64,000 nt of DNA from Xylocopa sonorina (taxonomy: Eukaryota; Arthropoda; Insecta; Hymenoptera; Apidae). Shown one piece after another: positions 24,243 to 32,761 of the stretch; position 1 is the stretch's first letter, and each line of letters opens with the position of its first letter. The DNA is taken from the NCBI RefSeq assembly GCF_050948175.1, contig NW_027490130.1:1240001-1304000 (forward strand). Direction: 5' to 3'. Both the position numbers and the translations under genes were made by a program. Below the pieces are notes generated by a model. The model did no database searches and had not been told where the DNA came from. It worked only from the letters and a program-made list of their open reading frames with translations.

Positions 24243-24730
24243 AGCGTCCGCGACCGTAGCGCCTCGCGAACCGAGGAGGTCCGAGACGCGTCTCCAGAGC
24301 GACACTCTGACTCGAGATCTCCTACCGATTAGTCGAAACTTCTAGTTCTAGATCATTAGCCGCCTCAATGTGGGGTTCAGGCATCGCGTTTCTATTTCCA
24401 TTTTAACTTAGTCTTAGTCTTAGAATAATTCCAATTCTTGTATACTTTAAACTTAGAATATATTTTATTTTTATTTTTACTATATCCAAGTACAAGTTCT
24501 TTTACCAAGTTTACTATTTCCATATCCTTTAATTTTATCAAGTGTTTATAATACTAGTTCTACTTTTAACATTACATTTAACTACGAATTCTTCCACGGG
24601 TTCTTCCATACAACTGGGGTTGCTCTTCATCACCTTGAAGGAGTATAGAAATCGGCTTGGTGACGTTGAGATAGAGCGGACCGCCGCTTATCCTTCAGAT
24701 CTTAGTCGAAAGTACAGAAAAACCTGGTGA

Positions 24731-25132
24731 ATGAATCGTGCTTCCGGTTTGCGAAGAACGCGACGTGCGGGTAGGAAGAATTTCTTACGATCACTTGTAC
24801 GTGAATATTTGGAGGACGTTCCGAGAATCCTCGTATACCAGCGACCGGCCTTCGCACCAGCCCAGCCGCCGCTTTCCGAAGCGACCGTCAACGCTTTCGA
24901 TCCAGACACCACGACGCATCACGCCGATTCTGCCACTTTCGCAGCCGAAGCTGCTACAATTACCGCCGGAGCCTCTGCATCACCGCTGAATTCCGACTGC
25001 CGTCCTTCTCTTCACTGGCGACTGATCGAGATTTCCGTAGCAGCCAACCGACCGAGCTCCGCTACGATCCCAGCGAACGATCCTCGACGCCGCTTCTACG
25101 TACAGATCGAGAGAGAAATCATCGAAAGGTAG
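24731..25132 (+). CDS. Conserved LTR-encoded ORF (133 aa), 5' LTR copy
   Basis: The product is unrecognised. The start is the ATG at 24731, which aligns with an ATG in the diverged solo LTR; a TGA in the same frame lies directly before it. Residues 9-16 are RTRRAGRK, followed by F, L-V-REY and VP, a strongly basic, probably helical N-terminus. Residues about 35-95 are Pro/Ala/Thr-rich and of low complexity. The C-terminal part has HWRLI, IP, NDPRR and a charged end. Homology to the solo-LTR ORF is 16/23 in the N block and 12/26 in the C block, with synonymous codon changes. It lies upstream of gag in the likely genomic RNA, so it could be made from the 5' leader or a spliced RNA; its stop TAG overlaps a GTAGGG splice-donor-like sequence. 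It could be an accessory protein or a relic of an N-terminal Gag exon. Confidence 0.6.
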   Translation: MNRASGLRRTRRAGRKNFLRSLVREYLEDVPRILVYQRPAFAPAQPPLSEATVNAFDPDTTTHHADSATFAAEAATITAGASASPLNSDCRPSLHWRLIEISVAANRPSSATIPANDPRRRFYVQIEREIIER

Positions 25133-25296
25133 GGTCATTCTCTTATTATCGCGAGTGTTTTCGCTAGTGTCGCGTCAGCCGAAATTGTCGGACCCGGTCT
25201 TAACGCGTTCCCGCGGACCGAATTACCGAAAAATAGGCTCGTGTCGTAAAGCCTCCGGAGCAACGGAAAATAGTTTCGCCGGACGTGACATATACT

Positions 25297-25315
25297 TGGT
25301 GACAGCGGTGGGATT
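25297..25315 (+). other. Primer binding site (PBS)
   Basis: TGGTGACAGCGGTGGGATT starts six bases (TATACT) after the 5' LTR. It is complementary to a tRNA 3' end reading AATCCCACCGCTGTCACCA, with CCA, a discriminator A and a T-arm-like GTGGGATT complement. A Leu- or Ser-type tRNA is possible but I cannot assign it without tRNA sequences. Confidence 0.75.
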
Positions 25316-25363
25316 ATCGCGCTTACCTTTCGGAAATTCCGCTGTAAAGGTACGTGAACAGCC

Positions 25364-26713
25364 ATGGCAACGCGCACGCCAACGAAACGCACGCGATTAC
25401 AACTCCAAAGAGACGCCGCGAACGAAACAGAACACCGCCGAACTCTTGAATTTCACGATGCGGTCGCCACAGACGCCGCCGCCGCGCCCGCAAATCCTAT
25501 ACCCTCGACATCCGCAAACCACGATAAGGATCAAACGATAGCTCATTTAAGCCGACAGATTGATTTATTACGCCAAGAATTAGATTCTATACGCGCCAGT
25601 CAACCTAGCAACGCCGAAGCTATCTCTTTGGGTACACCGCGTACGCATACATTTGCATCGTCCGCATCAGAAGTATTAACGCCTCAAACAGATAAGCTTT
25701 CATTTCGCGAAGCAATAGAAAGCGTTCCAATATTTGACGGAAAGAATATATCGGTATTACAATTTATCCGTGCTTGCAAACGGGCGAAGGAGTTAGTTTC
25801 ACCCGAAAGCGAACCGTCCCTTACCAAGGTTATTATTAATAGACTGAGGGGTCGCGCATACCTGGCCGTCGAGGACGAGGCTTGCACTACAATTAGACAA
25901 TTAGGGGATATATTGCGCGCAGTTTTCGGGTCTACTAAGTCGACAGACCATTACCGTGGCGAATTAACAAATACGTTTATGCGCCCCAACGAACACATTC
26001 TTGATTTTATCGGTCGTATCAAAGATTTAAGGAACGCCGCGATCGACTGTGAACGCTATGACACGATCGAACTTATCAATTCGCGCTCGGGAATAGATGC
26101 ACTCGCTCTAAGATGTTTTTGCGATGGACTGATCCCCGAGATAAGGTTGTCTATGAATTCTCGAATTTACGAATCCCTTAATGATGCGTTTGCCCATGCG
26201 AAGGAGCTTTACCGTCGTTACGAATTGGACAAGGAAAGGCTCGTTGTTCCGCGTCCCCGTAACGAAACACCAACCTTCGAACATCATACCGGTATTTCAT
26301 GTAGTAAATGTAACAGTAGAAACCATACCACGCGCGAATGCAGGTATAATGACAATAGCCCTAGACCGTCCATTACTTACCCTCGCGAGGAACCACCGAG
26401 GGACGTACGCCGCTATCGCGAGGAAAAACCCCAAGTAACGGGACCGCCGCGCGGTCAATACGCGCCCCGTGACCGCTCCGGACTCGTGTGCAGGTACTGC
26501 AAATTTTCAGGCCATACGATAGAGGAGTGCCGAAAGCGTCAATTTAACAACGCTATTAACAATAGAGCGATCGAAAATAATATCCGCCCGCAACAGGGAA
26601 ACGCGAACGGCCTCCCAACCAGCCGCGAGACGGTACGCGAGGCCGCATTCAAAAGACATGTTCTCGCGTTAACGAAAGACCACGAGGAGATAGAAAACAT
26701 AGAGCCGCTGTAA
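25364..26713 (+). CDS. gag: Gag polyprotein (449 aa)
   Basis: Structural protein of the retrotransposon particle. The ATG at 25364 has a good Kozak context (ACAGCCATGG), and an in-frame TGA sits nine bases upstream, so this start is well fixed. Residues 1-50 are basic then Ala/Pro-rich; 55-80 look like a coiled coil (DQTIAHLSRQIDLLRQELDS). Residues 112-290 resemble the conserved capsid-like core of Gypsy Gag. Two CCHC zinc knuckles bind RNA: C313, C316, H321, C326 and C376, C379, H384, C389, separated by a Pro/Arg-rich linker. The ORF is uninterrupted and ends at TAA 26711, overlapping the open pol frame by about 166 nt. Confidence 0.93.
   Translation: MATRTPTKRTRLQLQRDAANETEHRRTLEFHDAVATDAAAAPANPIPSTSANHDKDQTIAHLSRQIDLLRQELDSIRASQPSNAEAISLGTPRTHTFASSASEVLTPQTDKLSFREAIESVPIFDGKNISVLQFIRACKRAKELVSPESEPSLTKVIINRLRGRAYLAVEDEACTTIRQLGDILRAVFGSTKSTDHYRGELTNTFMRPNEHILDFIGRIKDLRNAAIDCERYDTIELINSRSGIDALALRCFCDGLIPEIRLSMNSRIYESLNDAFAHAKELYRRYELDKERLVVPRPRNETPTFEHHTGISCSKCNSRNHTTRECRYNDNSPRPSITYPREEPPRDVRRYREEKPQVTGPPRGQYAPRDRSGLVCRYCKFSGHTIEECRKRQFNNAINNRAIENNIRPQQGNANGLPTSRETVREAAFKRHVLALTKDHEEIENIEPL
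26548..26713 (+). other. gag-pol overlap, -1 frameshift region
   Basis: The pol frame is open from just after a TAA at 26545-26547 and overlaps the end of gag by 166 nt before the gag stop. Pol lies in the -1 frame relative to gag, the usual Gypsy arrangement. I found no textbook X-XXY-YYZ heptamer in the overlap, so the slip site is unassigned. Confidence 0.7.
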
Positions 26714-26775
26714 ATATCACCGGCAAGACCAGCGTCCCGACAGTAGTAATTAACTCAAAGTCTCTAACGCAATCC

Positions 26776-29700
26776 GTGATTATGATGATAGATACGGGAG
26801 CTGAAATTAACGTAATTAAAGAGAACGCCCTTAGGGAAAATATTCAGGTAAACCGAGCCGAACAATTAACGATCACCGGGGTTACCGAAGGCACCGTTGC
26901 CACGCTAGGAACGGTCACCTTACAAATATTTTCGCGCGACGTACCATTTAACGTTGTAAGCTCTAATTTTCCAATTAAAACCGCCGGTATTTTAGGCTCT
27001 AGTTTCTGCGCGGATGCAGATATATCTTTTAAGAATAAGTACATCCTTTGGCACGGTAACCGTATACCGTTCGCAAGCCAAAAGGATATTATAGAAAATA
27101 TAATACTTCCTCCGCGAACAAATTCCGGCATACGCGTCCGGGTAATTAACTCTGACGTCGAACAAGGAATTATCCCCAGAATTGAACTCGCGAAGGGAGT
27201 ATACTTCGGAAACGCAATTGTTCGTGTCCGAAGAGGATACGCGGTAACGCGTATAATTAACGCTACTGATAGCGAGGTAACTATCCCTGTACCTAGCGTA
27301 CACATAGATCCTCTCCCTGTATCCGATTCAATACAAAAGCTAAATCCATCTCTGTATCCTCTGTTTTCCAATTCCGACTCGAAAAAGACATTTCCAGATC
27401 CAAAAGTACAAAACACTGCATCCAATTACGCTAAATCTGCCAACGCCGAGTCTCAAAAACCCACAGATTTTTTTTCAAATACCAATAGACACTCGAACCG
27501 TCGAGTAAATATTCAACACCATTGCATAGCAGATAAAGTCAATTCTAAGAACCCCAGAGCTGGGAACATAAACAAACCAACGTACGCCGATATTCTCACG
27601 CGAAATTCGAAACCAGCGATAGAACGAAACGTCTCAAGTGCTACGCAACCCGAAACCAGGTTCGATAAGATAGTCTCCGCTTTGCGTCTCGACCACCTCA
27701 ACGAGGAAGAGAGAAACGACATCCACAAATTAATTTTCGACACGCAAGACTTGTTCCACTTACCCGGCGACAAATTAGGGTATACTAATGTTACGTCTCA
27801 TCGCATTCCAACAGTCAATGATCAACCGGTTAACGTTAAGCAATATAGATTTCCACCGATTCATAAGCAGGAGATACAAAAACAAATAGAGCAACTTCTA
27901 AACGATGAAATCATTAAGCCTTCCAAATCGCCATACAATTCCCCGCTCTGGGTTGTTCCTAAAAAACCGGATTCCGCAGGAAACAAGAGGTGGCGCGTCG
28001 TAATTGATTACCGCGGATTAAACGAACGATCAATTGCCGATGCATACCCTCTCCCCTGCATAACGGAAATTCTGGACCAACTGGGCAGTGCAAAATACTT
28101 TAGCACTTTTGATCTGGCCAGTGGTTTCCACCAGATTCCGATGCATCCTTCTGATGCCGCGAAAACCGCGTTTTCCACTCCACACGGACATTTTGAATTC
28201 CAACGAATGCCATTCGGATTACGCAATGCCCCAGCCACGTTCCAACGGCTTATGGATAGTGTGTTGACCGGACTGCAAGGAAACGAAATGTTCGTTTATT
28301 TAGACGATATCGTCCTTTACGCTAGCTCATTACAGGAACATAAGACAAAATTCAACAAACTCGCGGAACGACTACGAGCCGCTAACCTCGTATTACAACC
28401 GGATAAATGCGAATTCTTGCGTCGAGAAGTCAATTACCTAGGTCACGTTATCAGTGAAAATGGCGTCAAACCAGACCCAAACAAAGTTCGCGCCGTAAAA
28501 GATTTCCCAAGACCGCAAAATCCGAAACAGGTGAAACAATTTCTAGGTCTCGCCGGCTACTACCGCCGATTCATTGCGAATTTTTCTGCACTGGCTAAAC
28601 CGTTGACTAATTTGTTAAAAAAGGATGCAAAATTTATATGGCGTAATAACCACGAAGATGCGTTTGTAACACTCCGTGATATGCTCTGTGAAGCGCCAAT
28701 ATTACAATACCCCGACTTTACCAAACCATTTATAATAACATCAGATGCATCCGCCGACGCAATTGGCGCCGTGTTAAGTCAAGGCCCAATAGGAAGAGAT
28801 CTACCAATCGCCTATACTTCTCGATTATTAAATAGCGCCGAGAGGAATTACTCAACAATTGAAAAGGAGTGTCTGGCGATTATATACGCGGTACATTTCT
28901 TCAGGCCATACATATACGGTAAGTCATTCAAGCTGGTGACCGATCACAGGCCACTAGTTTGGATGAATTCGGTAAAGGATCCATCAAGCAGATTAATTCG
29001 TTGGCGTCTTAAATTAGCTGAATATGAATACGAAATTGTTTATAAACCGGGAAAGATCAACATGAACGCTGACGCGTTGTCTCGCAATCCCGTCACAGTC
29101 CAACCAATTTCCAATCCTATAGATTCCGAAGACGATCTTTTCGATATCCGTCGACCATCCTCATCCTCAAATCTTCTTGCACCACCTCCAACGCCAGTAT
29201 CCTCTTCCGAAAACATCAGTACTTCTTACCGACCGACAGAAGAAAGACAGCCTACTTTATCGACATCACCCGCGGAATTACCGACAACTGATAACGACCC
29301 GAACGTACGTCAACGCCCACTGTTTGTACCGACTAGGGACCCCATTGCAGCACGTCGCGATAACTTAGTCATTTTCATAACCAAGGGAGGCCGCCCATAT
29401 GATCGAGGCGCCCTAGAACTTCAAAAATTGGACAAATTCTTTCAACATAGGGACCACATCACACTAGCGAGAGCTAAAGTGAACGAAAACGGTGGTTATT
29501 ACCAAATCTCATTACCAGTAACCGAACATGAGAAAAAAGGAATAGACAATGAAATACTATTAGAAGCATTGAGATCACTATATGATGTTGTTACAGAGCT
29601 CCAAATTCAAACATTTAGTATCTCTCAGGGTGCAATAGGAACCGTAGCATTTTTACAAATTAAAAGAATCTTACTAGATCTATTTTTCGAGTCAAACGTA

Positions 29701-31596
29701 CAAATAACCGTTTGTCAAGGTTTAGTACAAATCCCACCACCGGAGCAAAGACAGCAAATAATCCGGGAGAATCATGACACGCCAATCGGTGGACATAAAG
29801 GAATAAATAAAACTTACTCTAGAATACGCGAAAGACATTTTTGGCCTAACATGAAAACGGACATACAAACACACATAGAAAACTGCGACCAATGTCAAAA
29901 ACAAAAACTAACACGAGTAAAGACACGACAACCCCTTACGCTTACAGACACTCCCGGCACCGCTTTCGAGAAAATATCTATGGATGTTATGGGTCCCTTA
30001 CCTCCAACTCCAGACGGATTCAATAACATTCTCACCATACAATGCCTCCTAACTAAATATTCCCTGGCCATTCCACTCAAACGGACCACAGCCGTAGACA
30101 TCGCCGACGCCTTTATAACACAATTCATATGTCAATTCGGATGTCCCAAAGGTATCCTTACGGACCAGGGATCAAACTTTATTAATTCACTGATGAAAAC
30201 GATCGCGAAAAGGTTCAAAATCCAACAATTTAAGACAACAGCATTTCACCCTCAGACCAATGGCTCTGTCGAAAGGTCACATCACGTACTCGCAGAGTAC
30301 TTAAAGCAATTTATCGGGAATCGTAACAACTGGGAGAAATGGCTCCCATTCGCGATGCTCTCATATAACACGAGCACGCACGAAGGTACACGATACACTC
30401 CGTACGAGCTCGTATACGGTAAGGTCGCCAGACTCCCCTCATCAATACCGTTCCGCGATACATCAGAAAATGAATCATATGCCAATTACCTCGACGAATT
30501 AACAGACCGAATAAGAACGTCACAAGAAATCGCAAAACAAAATCTCGACGGAGCGAAAGTCCGTGCTAAATTCTATTATGATAAGAAGTTGAATGTACAG
30601 AAATTCCAAGTAGGACAATGGGTGTACTTACTTCGAGAACCACTGAAACACAAATTTCAGTCCCAGTACACAGGCCCATACAAAGTCTTGGAAGTTCTAA
30701 GCAACCATAATGTTAAGATTAATGTAAAAGGTAGACCTAAGGTAGTACATAGTAATAAGTTGAAAATCTGCAAGCGTTTGCAGAAAAACACTGTAAGCAT
30801 GATCGAAAGTACGAACAATGAAAGCAGTAGTAGTGTACAGTGCACCCCAAACACAAAAACTGAAAATCATGATAAACTATATGTAAAAGATACCCCTAAA
30901 GACTCGTCAAAAGAGCAAAGTGAAACAAGTGCCCCCAGTGTAGTGCCATGCAACAGGGCCAGCACATCAGCAGCACAGCATCCGCTGCAACCGCAGCATC
31001 CACCGCACTCTCCGTATCCAGAGAAATTACGAGAACAAAGGCAGGACAAGGGCCATGGAAAGGAAGGCATCCACCCACAATTCGCCATTCGAACGAGACA
31101 ACGCAACGATCCAGCTACAGTCCAGAGATTTCGGCATTGCCGAAATTCTTTCTCAATGGGGGGAGGTGTGACGTCAGGCGTACCGCCTGCCACCCATCAA
31201 CCTCCTCGCACCCCCCAGCATCAACCCCTGGACGCATGCAACCAGCCAAACTGGTCTGCAGAACCAGCAACTGGAAGTGTTCGCGCGCGCATACCTGCAC
31301 GCGCTCACCAAGTTCCGCTGCCTCACTCGCACCGCCGGGTATACCTGTCTCGCTCGCACCAGGCACCATTGTCTCACTCGCACCGCCGAGTATACCTGTC
31401 TCGCTCGCACCAGGCACCATTGTCTCACTCGCACCGCCGAGTATACCTGTCTCGCCCGCACCAAGGACAGGCAGCCCTATCTCCCTCGCACCGAGGATTC
31501 CGTCCTGCAGGAAGACGTAGCCGCAGCCCATCACCTGAATGGGGACTTTTCCAATTCCGGGAACAGGATCTGCTAGAACCTGTATATTACTTCTAA
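26776..31596 (+). CDS. pol: Pol polyprotein: protease, RT, RNase H, integrase
   Basis: The start given is nominal (a GTG); the frame is open from 26548 and is -1 to gag, so Pol is most likely made by frameshifting. With residue 1 at 26776: aspartic protease DTGA at 6-9, with ILGSSF near residue 73; reverse transcriptase with D446 and YLDD 508-511; RNase H with D657, E698, D723 and D766; integrase HHCC zinc finger with H1000, H1007, C1037 and C1040, catalytic D1070, D1130 and E1166 (D-35-E spacing), and a GPY motif at 1300-1302. I saw no chromodomain. After about residue 1325 the chain is low-complexity Ser/Pro/Gln-rich. The frame continues through the polypurine tract and 142 codons into the 3' LTR, ending in a tail with 17-residue repeats. 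Every catalytic residue I checked is intact. Confidence 0.95.
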   Translation: MIMMIDTGAEINVIKENALRENIQVNRAEQLTITGVTEGTVATLGTVTLQIFSRDVPFNVVSSNFPIKTAGILGSSFCADADISFKNKYILWHGNRIPFASQKDIIENIILPPRTNSGIRVRVINSDVEQGIIPRIELAKGVYFGNAIVRVRRGYAVTRIINATDSEVTIPVPSVHIDPLPVSDSIQKLNPSLYPLFSNSDSKKTFPDPKVQNTASNYAKSANAESQKPTDFFSNTNRHSNRRVNIQHHCIADKVNSKNPRAGNINKPTYADILTRNSKPAIERNVSSATQPETRFDKIVSALRLDHLNEEERNDIHKLIFDTQDLFHLPGDKLGYTNVTSHRIPTVNDQPVNVKQYRFPPIHKQEIQKQIEQLLNDEIIKPSKSPYNSPLWVVPKKPDSAGNKRWRVVIDYRGLNERSIADAYPLPCITEILDQLGSAKYFSTFDLASGFHQIPMHPSDAAKTAFSTPHGHFEFQRMPFGLRNAPATFQRLMDSVLTGLQGNEMFVYLDDIVLYASSLQEHKTKFNKLAERLRAANLVLQPDKCEFLRREVNYLGHVISENGVKPDPNKVRAVKDFPRPQNPKQVKQFLGLAGYYRRFIANFSALAKPLTNLLKKDAKFIWRNNHEDAFVTLRDMLCEAPILQYPDFTKPFIITSDASADAIGAVLSQGPIGRDLPIAYTSRLLNSAERNYSTIEKECLAIIYAVHFFRPYIYGKSFKLVTDHRPLVWMNSVKDPSSRLIRWRLKLAEYEYEIVYKPGKINMNADALSRNPVTVQPISNPIDSEDDLFDIRRPSSSSNLLAPPPTPVSSSENISTSYRPTEERQPTLSTSPAELPTTDNDPNVRQRPLFVPTRDPIAARRDNLVIFITKGGRPYDRGALELQKLDKFFQHRDHITLARAKVNENGGYYQISLPVTEHEKKGIDNEILLEALRSLYDVVTELQIQTFSISQGAIGTVAFLQIKRILLDLFFESNVQITVCQGLVQIPPPEQRQQIIRENHDTPIGGHKGINKTYSRIRERHFWPNMKTDIQTHIENCDQCQKQKLTRVKTRQPLTLTDTPGTAFEKISMDVMGPLPPTPDGFNNILTIQCLLTKYSLAIPLKRTTAVDIADAFITQFICQFGCPKGILTDQGSNFINSLMKTIAKRFKIQQFKTTAFHPQTNGSVERSHHVLAEYLKQFIGNRNNWEKWLPFAMLSYNTSTHEGTRYTPYELVYGKVARLPSSIPFRDTSENESYANYLDELTDRIRTSQEIAKQNLDGAKVRAKFYYDKKLNVQKFQVGQWVYLLREPLKHKFQSQYTGPYKVLEVLSNHNVKINVKGRPKVVHSNKLKICKRLQKNTVSMIESTNNESSSSVQCTPNTKTENHDKLYVKDTPKDSSKEQSETSAPSVVPCNRASTSAAQHPLQPQHPPHSPYPEKLREQRQDKGHGKEGIHPQFAIRTRQRNDPATVQRFRHCRNSFSMGGGVTSGVPPATHQPPRTPQHQPLDACNQPNWSAEPATGSVRARIPARAHQVPLPHSHRRVYLSRSHQAPLSHSHRRVYLSRSHQAPLSHSHRRVYLSRPHQGQAALSPSHRGFRPAGRRSRSPSPEWGLFQFREQDLLEPVYYF
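31158..31166 (+). other. Polypurine tract (PPT)
   Basis: GGGGGGAGG lies directly before the 3' LTR (TGTGACG at 31167). It is the expected primer for plus-strand synthesis. It is also translated in the pol frame as part of MGGG. Confidence 0.88.
31322..31472. repeat. 51-bp tandem repeat in 3' LTR
   Basis: The same three-copy array as in the 5' LTR. Here it lies inside the open pol frame, and the period of 17 codons keeps the frame. Whether this tail is made as protein is unknown. Confidence 0.85.
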
Positions 31597-32359
31597 GCTA
31601 GTACATACATACTATATCATGACGCATATATCTTTATATAAGAATTCCTAGATCTAAGTTATACACGACACGAATGTAAGACACAAACAACACACACATA
31701 ATTCTAAGTCCATATTGTATTAGCTCATAAGTCAAACGCGTAAGATGCGTCCGGCCAGCGACATGCGCCGCTAGCCCCACCACGAGCCGCGAGTCCCCAC
31801 TCGCTGGACCGCGAGCTCCCCTCCACGAGACGCGAGTCCCCCACTCGCGGGACCGCGATCTCCCTACCACAAGCGTCCGCGACCGTAGCGCCTCGCGAAC
31901 CGAGGAGGTCCGAGACGCGTCTCCAGAGCGACACTCTGACTCGAGATCTCCTACCGATTAGTCGAAACTTCTAGTTCTAGATCATTAGCCGCCTCAATGT
32001 GGGGTTCAGGCATCGCGTTTCTATTTCCATTTTAACTTAGTCTTAGTCTTAGAATAATTCCAATTCTTGTATACTTTAAACTTAGAATATATTTTATTTT
32101 TATTTTTACTATATCCAAGTACAAGTTCTTTTACCAAGTTTACTATTTCCATATCCTTTAATTTTATCAAGTGTTTATAATACTAGTTCTACTTTTAACA
32201 TTACATTTAACTACGAATTCTTCCACGGGTTCTTCCATACAACTGGGGTTGCTCTTCATCACCTTGAAGGAGTATAGAAATCGGCTTGGTGACGTTGAGA
32301 TAGAGCGGACCGCCGCTTATCCTTCAGATCTTAGTCGAAAGTACAGAAAAACCTGGTGA

Positions 32360-32761
32360 ATGAATCGTGCTTCCGGTTTGCGAAGAACGCGACGTGCGGG
32401 TAGGAAGAATTTCTTACGATCACTTGTACGTGAATATTTGGAGGACGTTCCGAGAATCCTCGTATACCAGCGACCGGCCTTCGCACCAGCCCAGCCGCCG
32501 CTTTCCGAAGCGACCGTCAACGCTTTCGATCCAGACACCACGACGCATCACGCCGATTCTGCCACTTTCGCAGCCGAAGCTGCTACAATTACCGCCGGAG
32601 CCTCTGCATCACCGCTGAATTCCGACTGCCGTCCTTCTCTTCACTGGCGACTGATCGAGATTTCCGTAGCAGCCAACCGACCGAGCTCCGCTACGATCCC
32701 AGCGAACGATCCTCGACGCCGCTTCTACGTACAGATCGAGAGAGAAATCATCGAAAGGTAG
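32360..32761 (+). CDS. Conserved LTR-encoded ORF (133 aa), 3' LTR copy
   Basis: Identical in translation to the ORF at 24731-25132 and so has the same RTRRAGRK and DPRR blocks. In the 3' LTR it would be transcribed either from the LTR's own promoter, outward into the satellite, or at the 3' end of the genomic RNA if polyadenylation falls beyond it. It has no independent evidence beyond the duplicate and the solo-LTR homologue. Confidence 0.55.
   Translation: MNRASGLRRTRRAGRKNFLRSLVREYLEDVPRILVYQRPAFAPAQPPLSEATVNAFDPDTTTHHADSATFAAEAATITAGASASPLNSDCRPSLHWRLIEISVAANRPSSATIPANDPRRRFYVQIEREIIER

Larger units (their letters stand above)
23538..25290 (+). repeat. 5' LTR
   Basis: Starts TGTGACGTC and ends GACGTGACA, which are inverted repeats matching at 8 of 9 positions. 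It repeats at 31167-32919 at an offset of 7629 bp. In order: a palindromic start with the CRE-like TGACGTCA, a 51-bp tandem repeat, a TATA-like motif near 24007, GC-rich tandem hairpins (24154-24242), an AT-rich stretch (about 24400-24560) and the conserved ORF at 24731-25132. I saw no AATAAA signal. Confidence 0.95.

Noticed and set aside
24380..24560. Polyadenylation signal in the LTR
   Set aside because: The stretch is AT-rich but I found no AATAAA or ATTAAA on the plus strand, so no site is called.
25155..25541. 128-codon ORF spanning the LTR end and the gag start
   Set aside because: It begins at a GTG, crosses the LTR boundary and PBS, and overlaps gag in another frame. No conserved feature is seen.
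30760..31166. env-like gene between integrase and the 3' LTR
   Set aside because: The stretch is only the Ser/Pro/Gln-rich continuation of the pol frame. It has no signal peptide, membrane segment or separate ORF.
26844..31193. Minus-strand ORFs inside pol
   Set aside because: They are antisense shadows of a well-supported pol gene.
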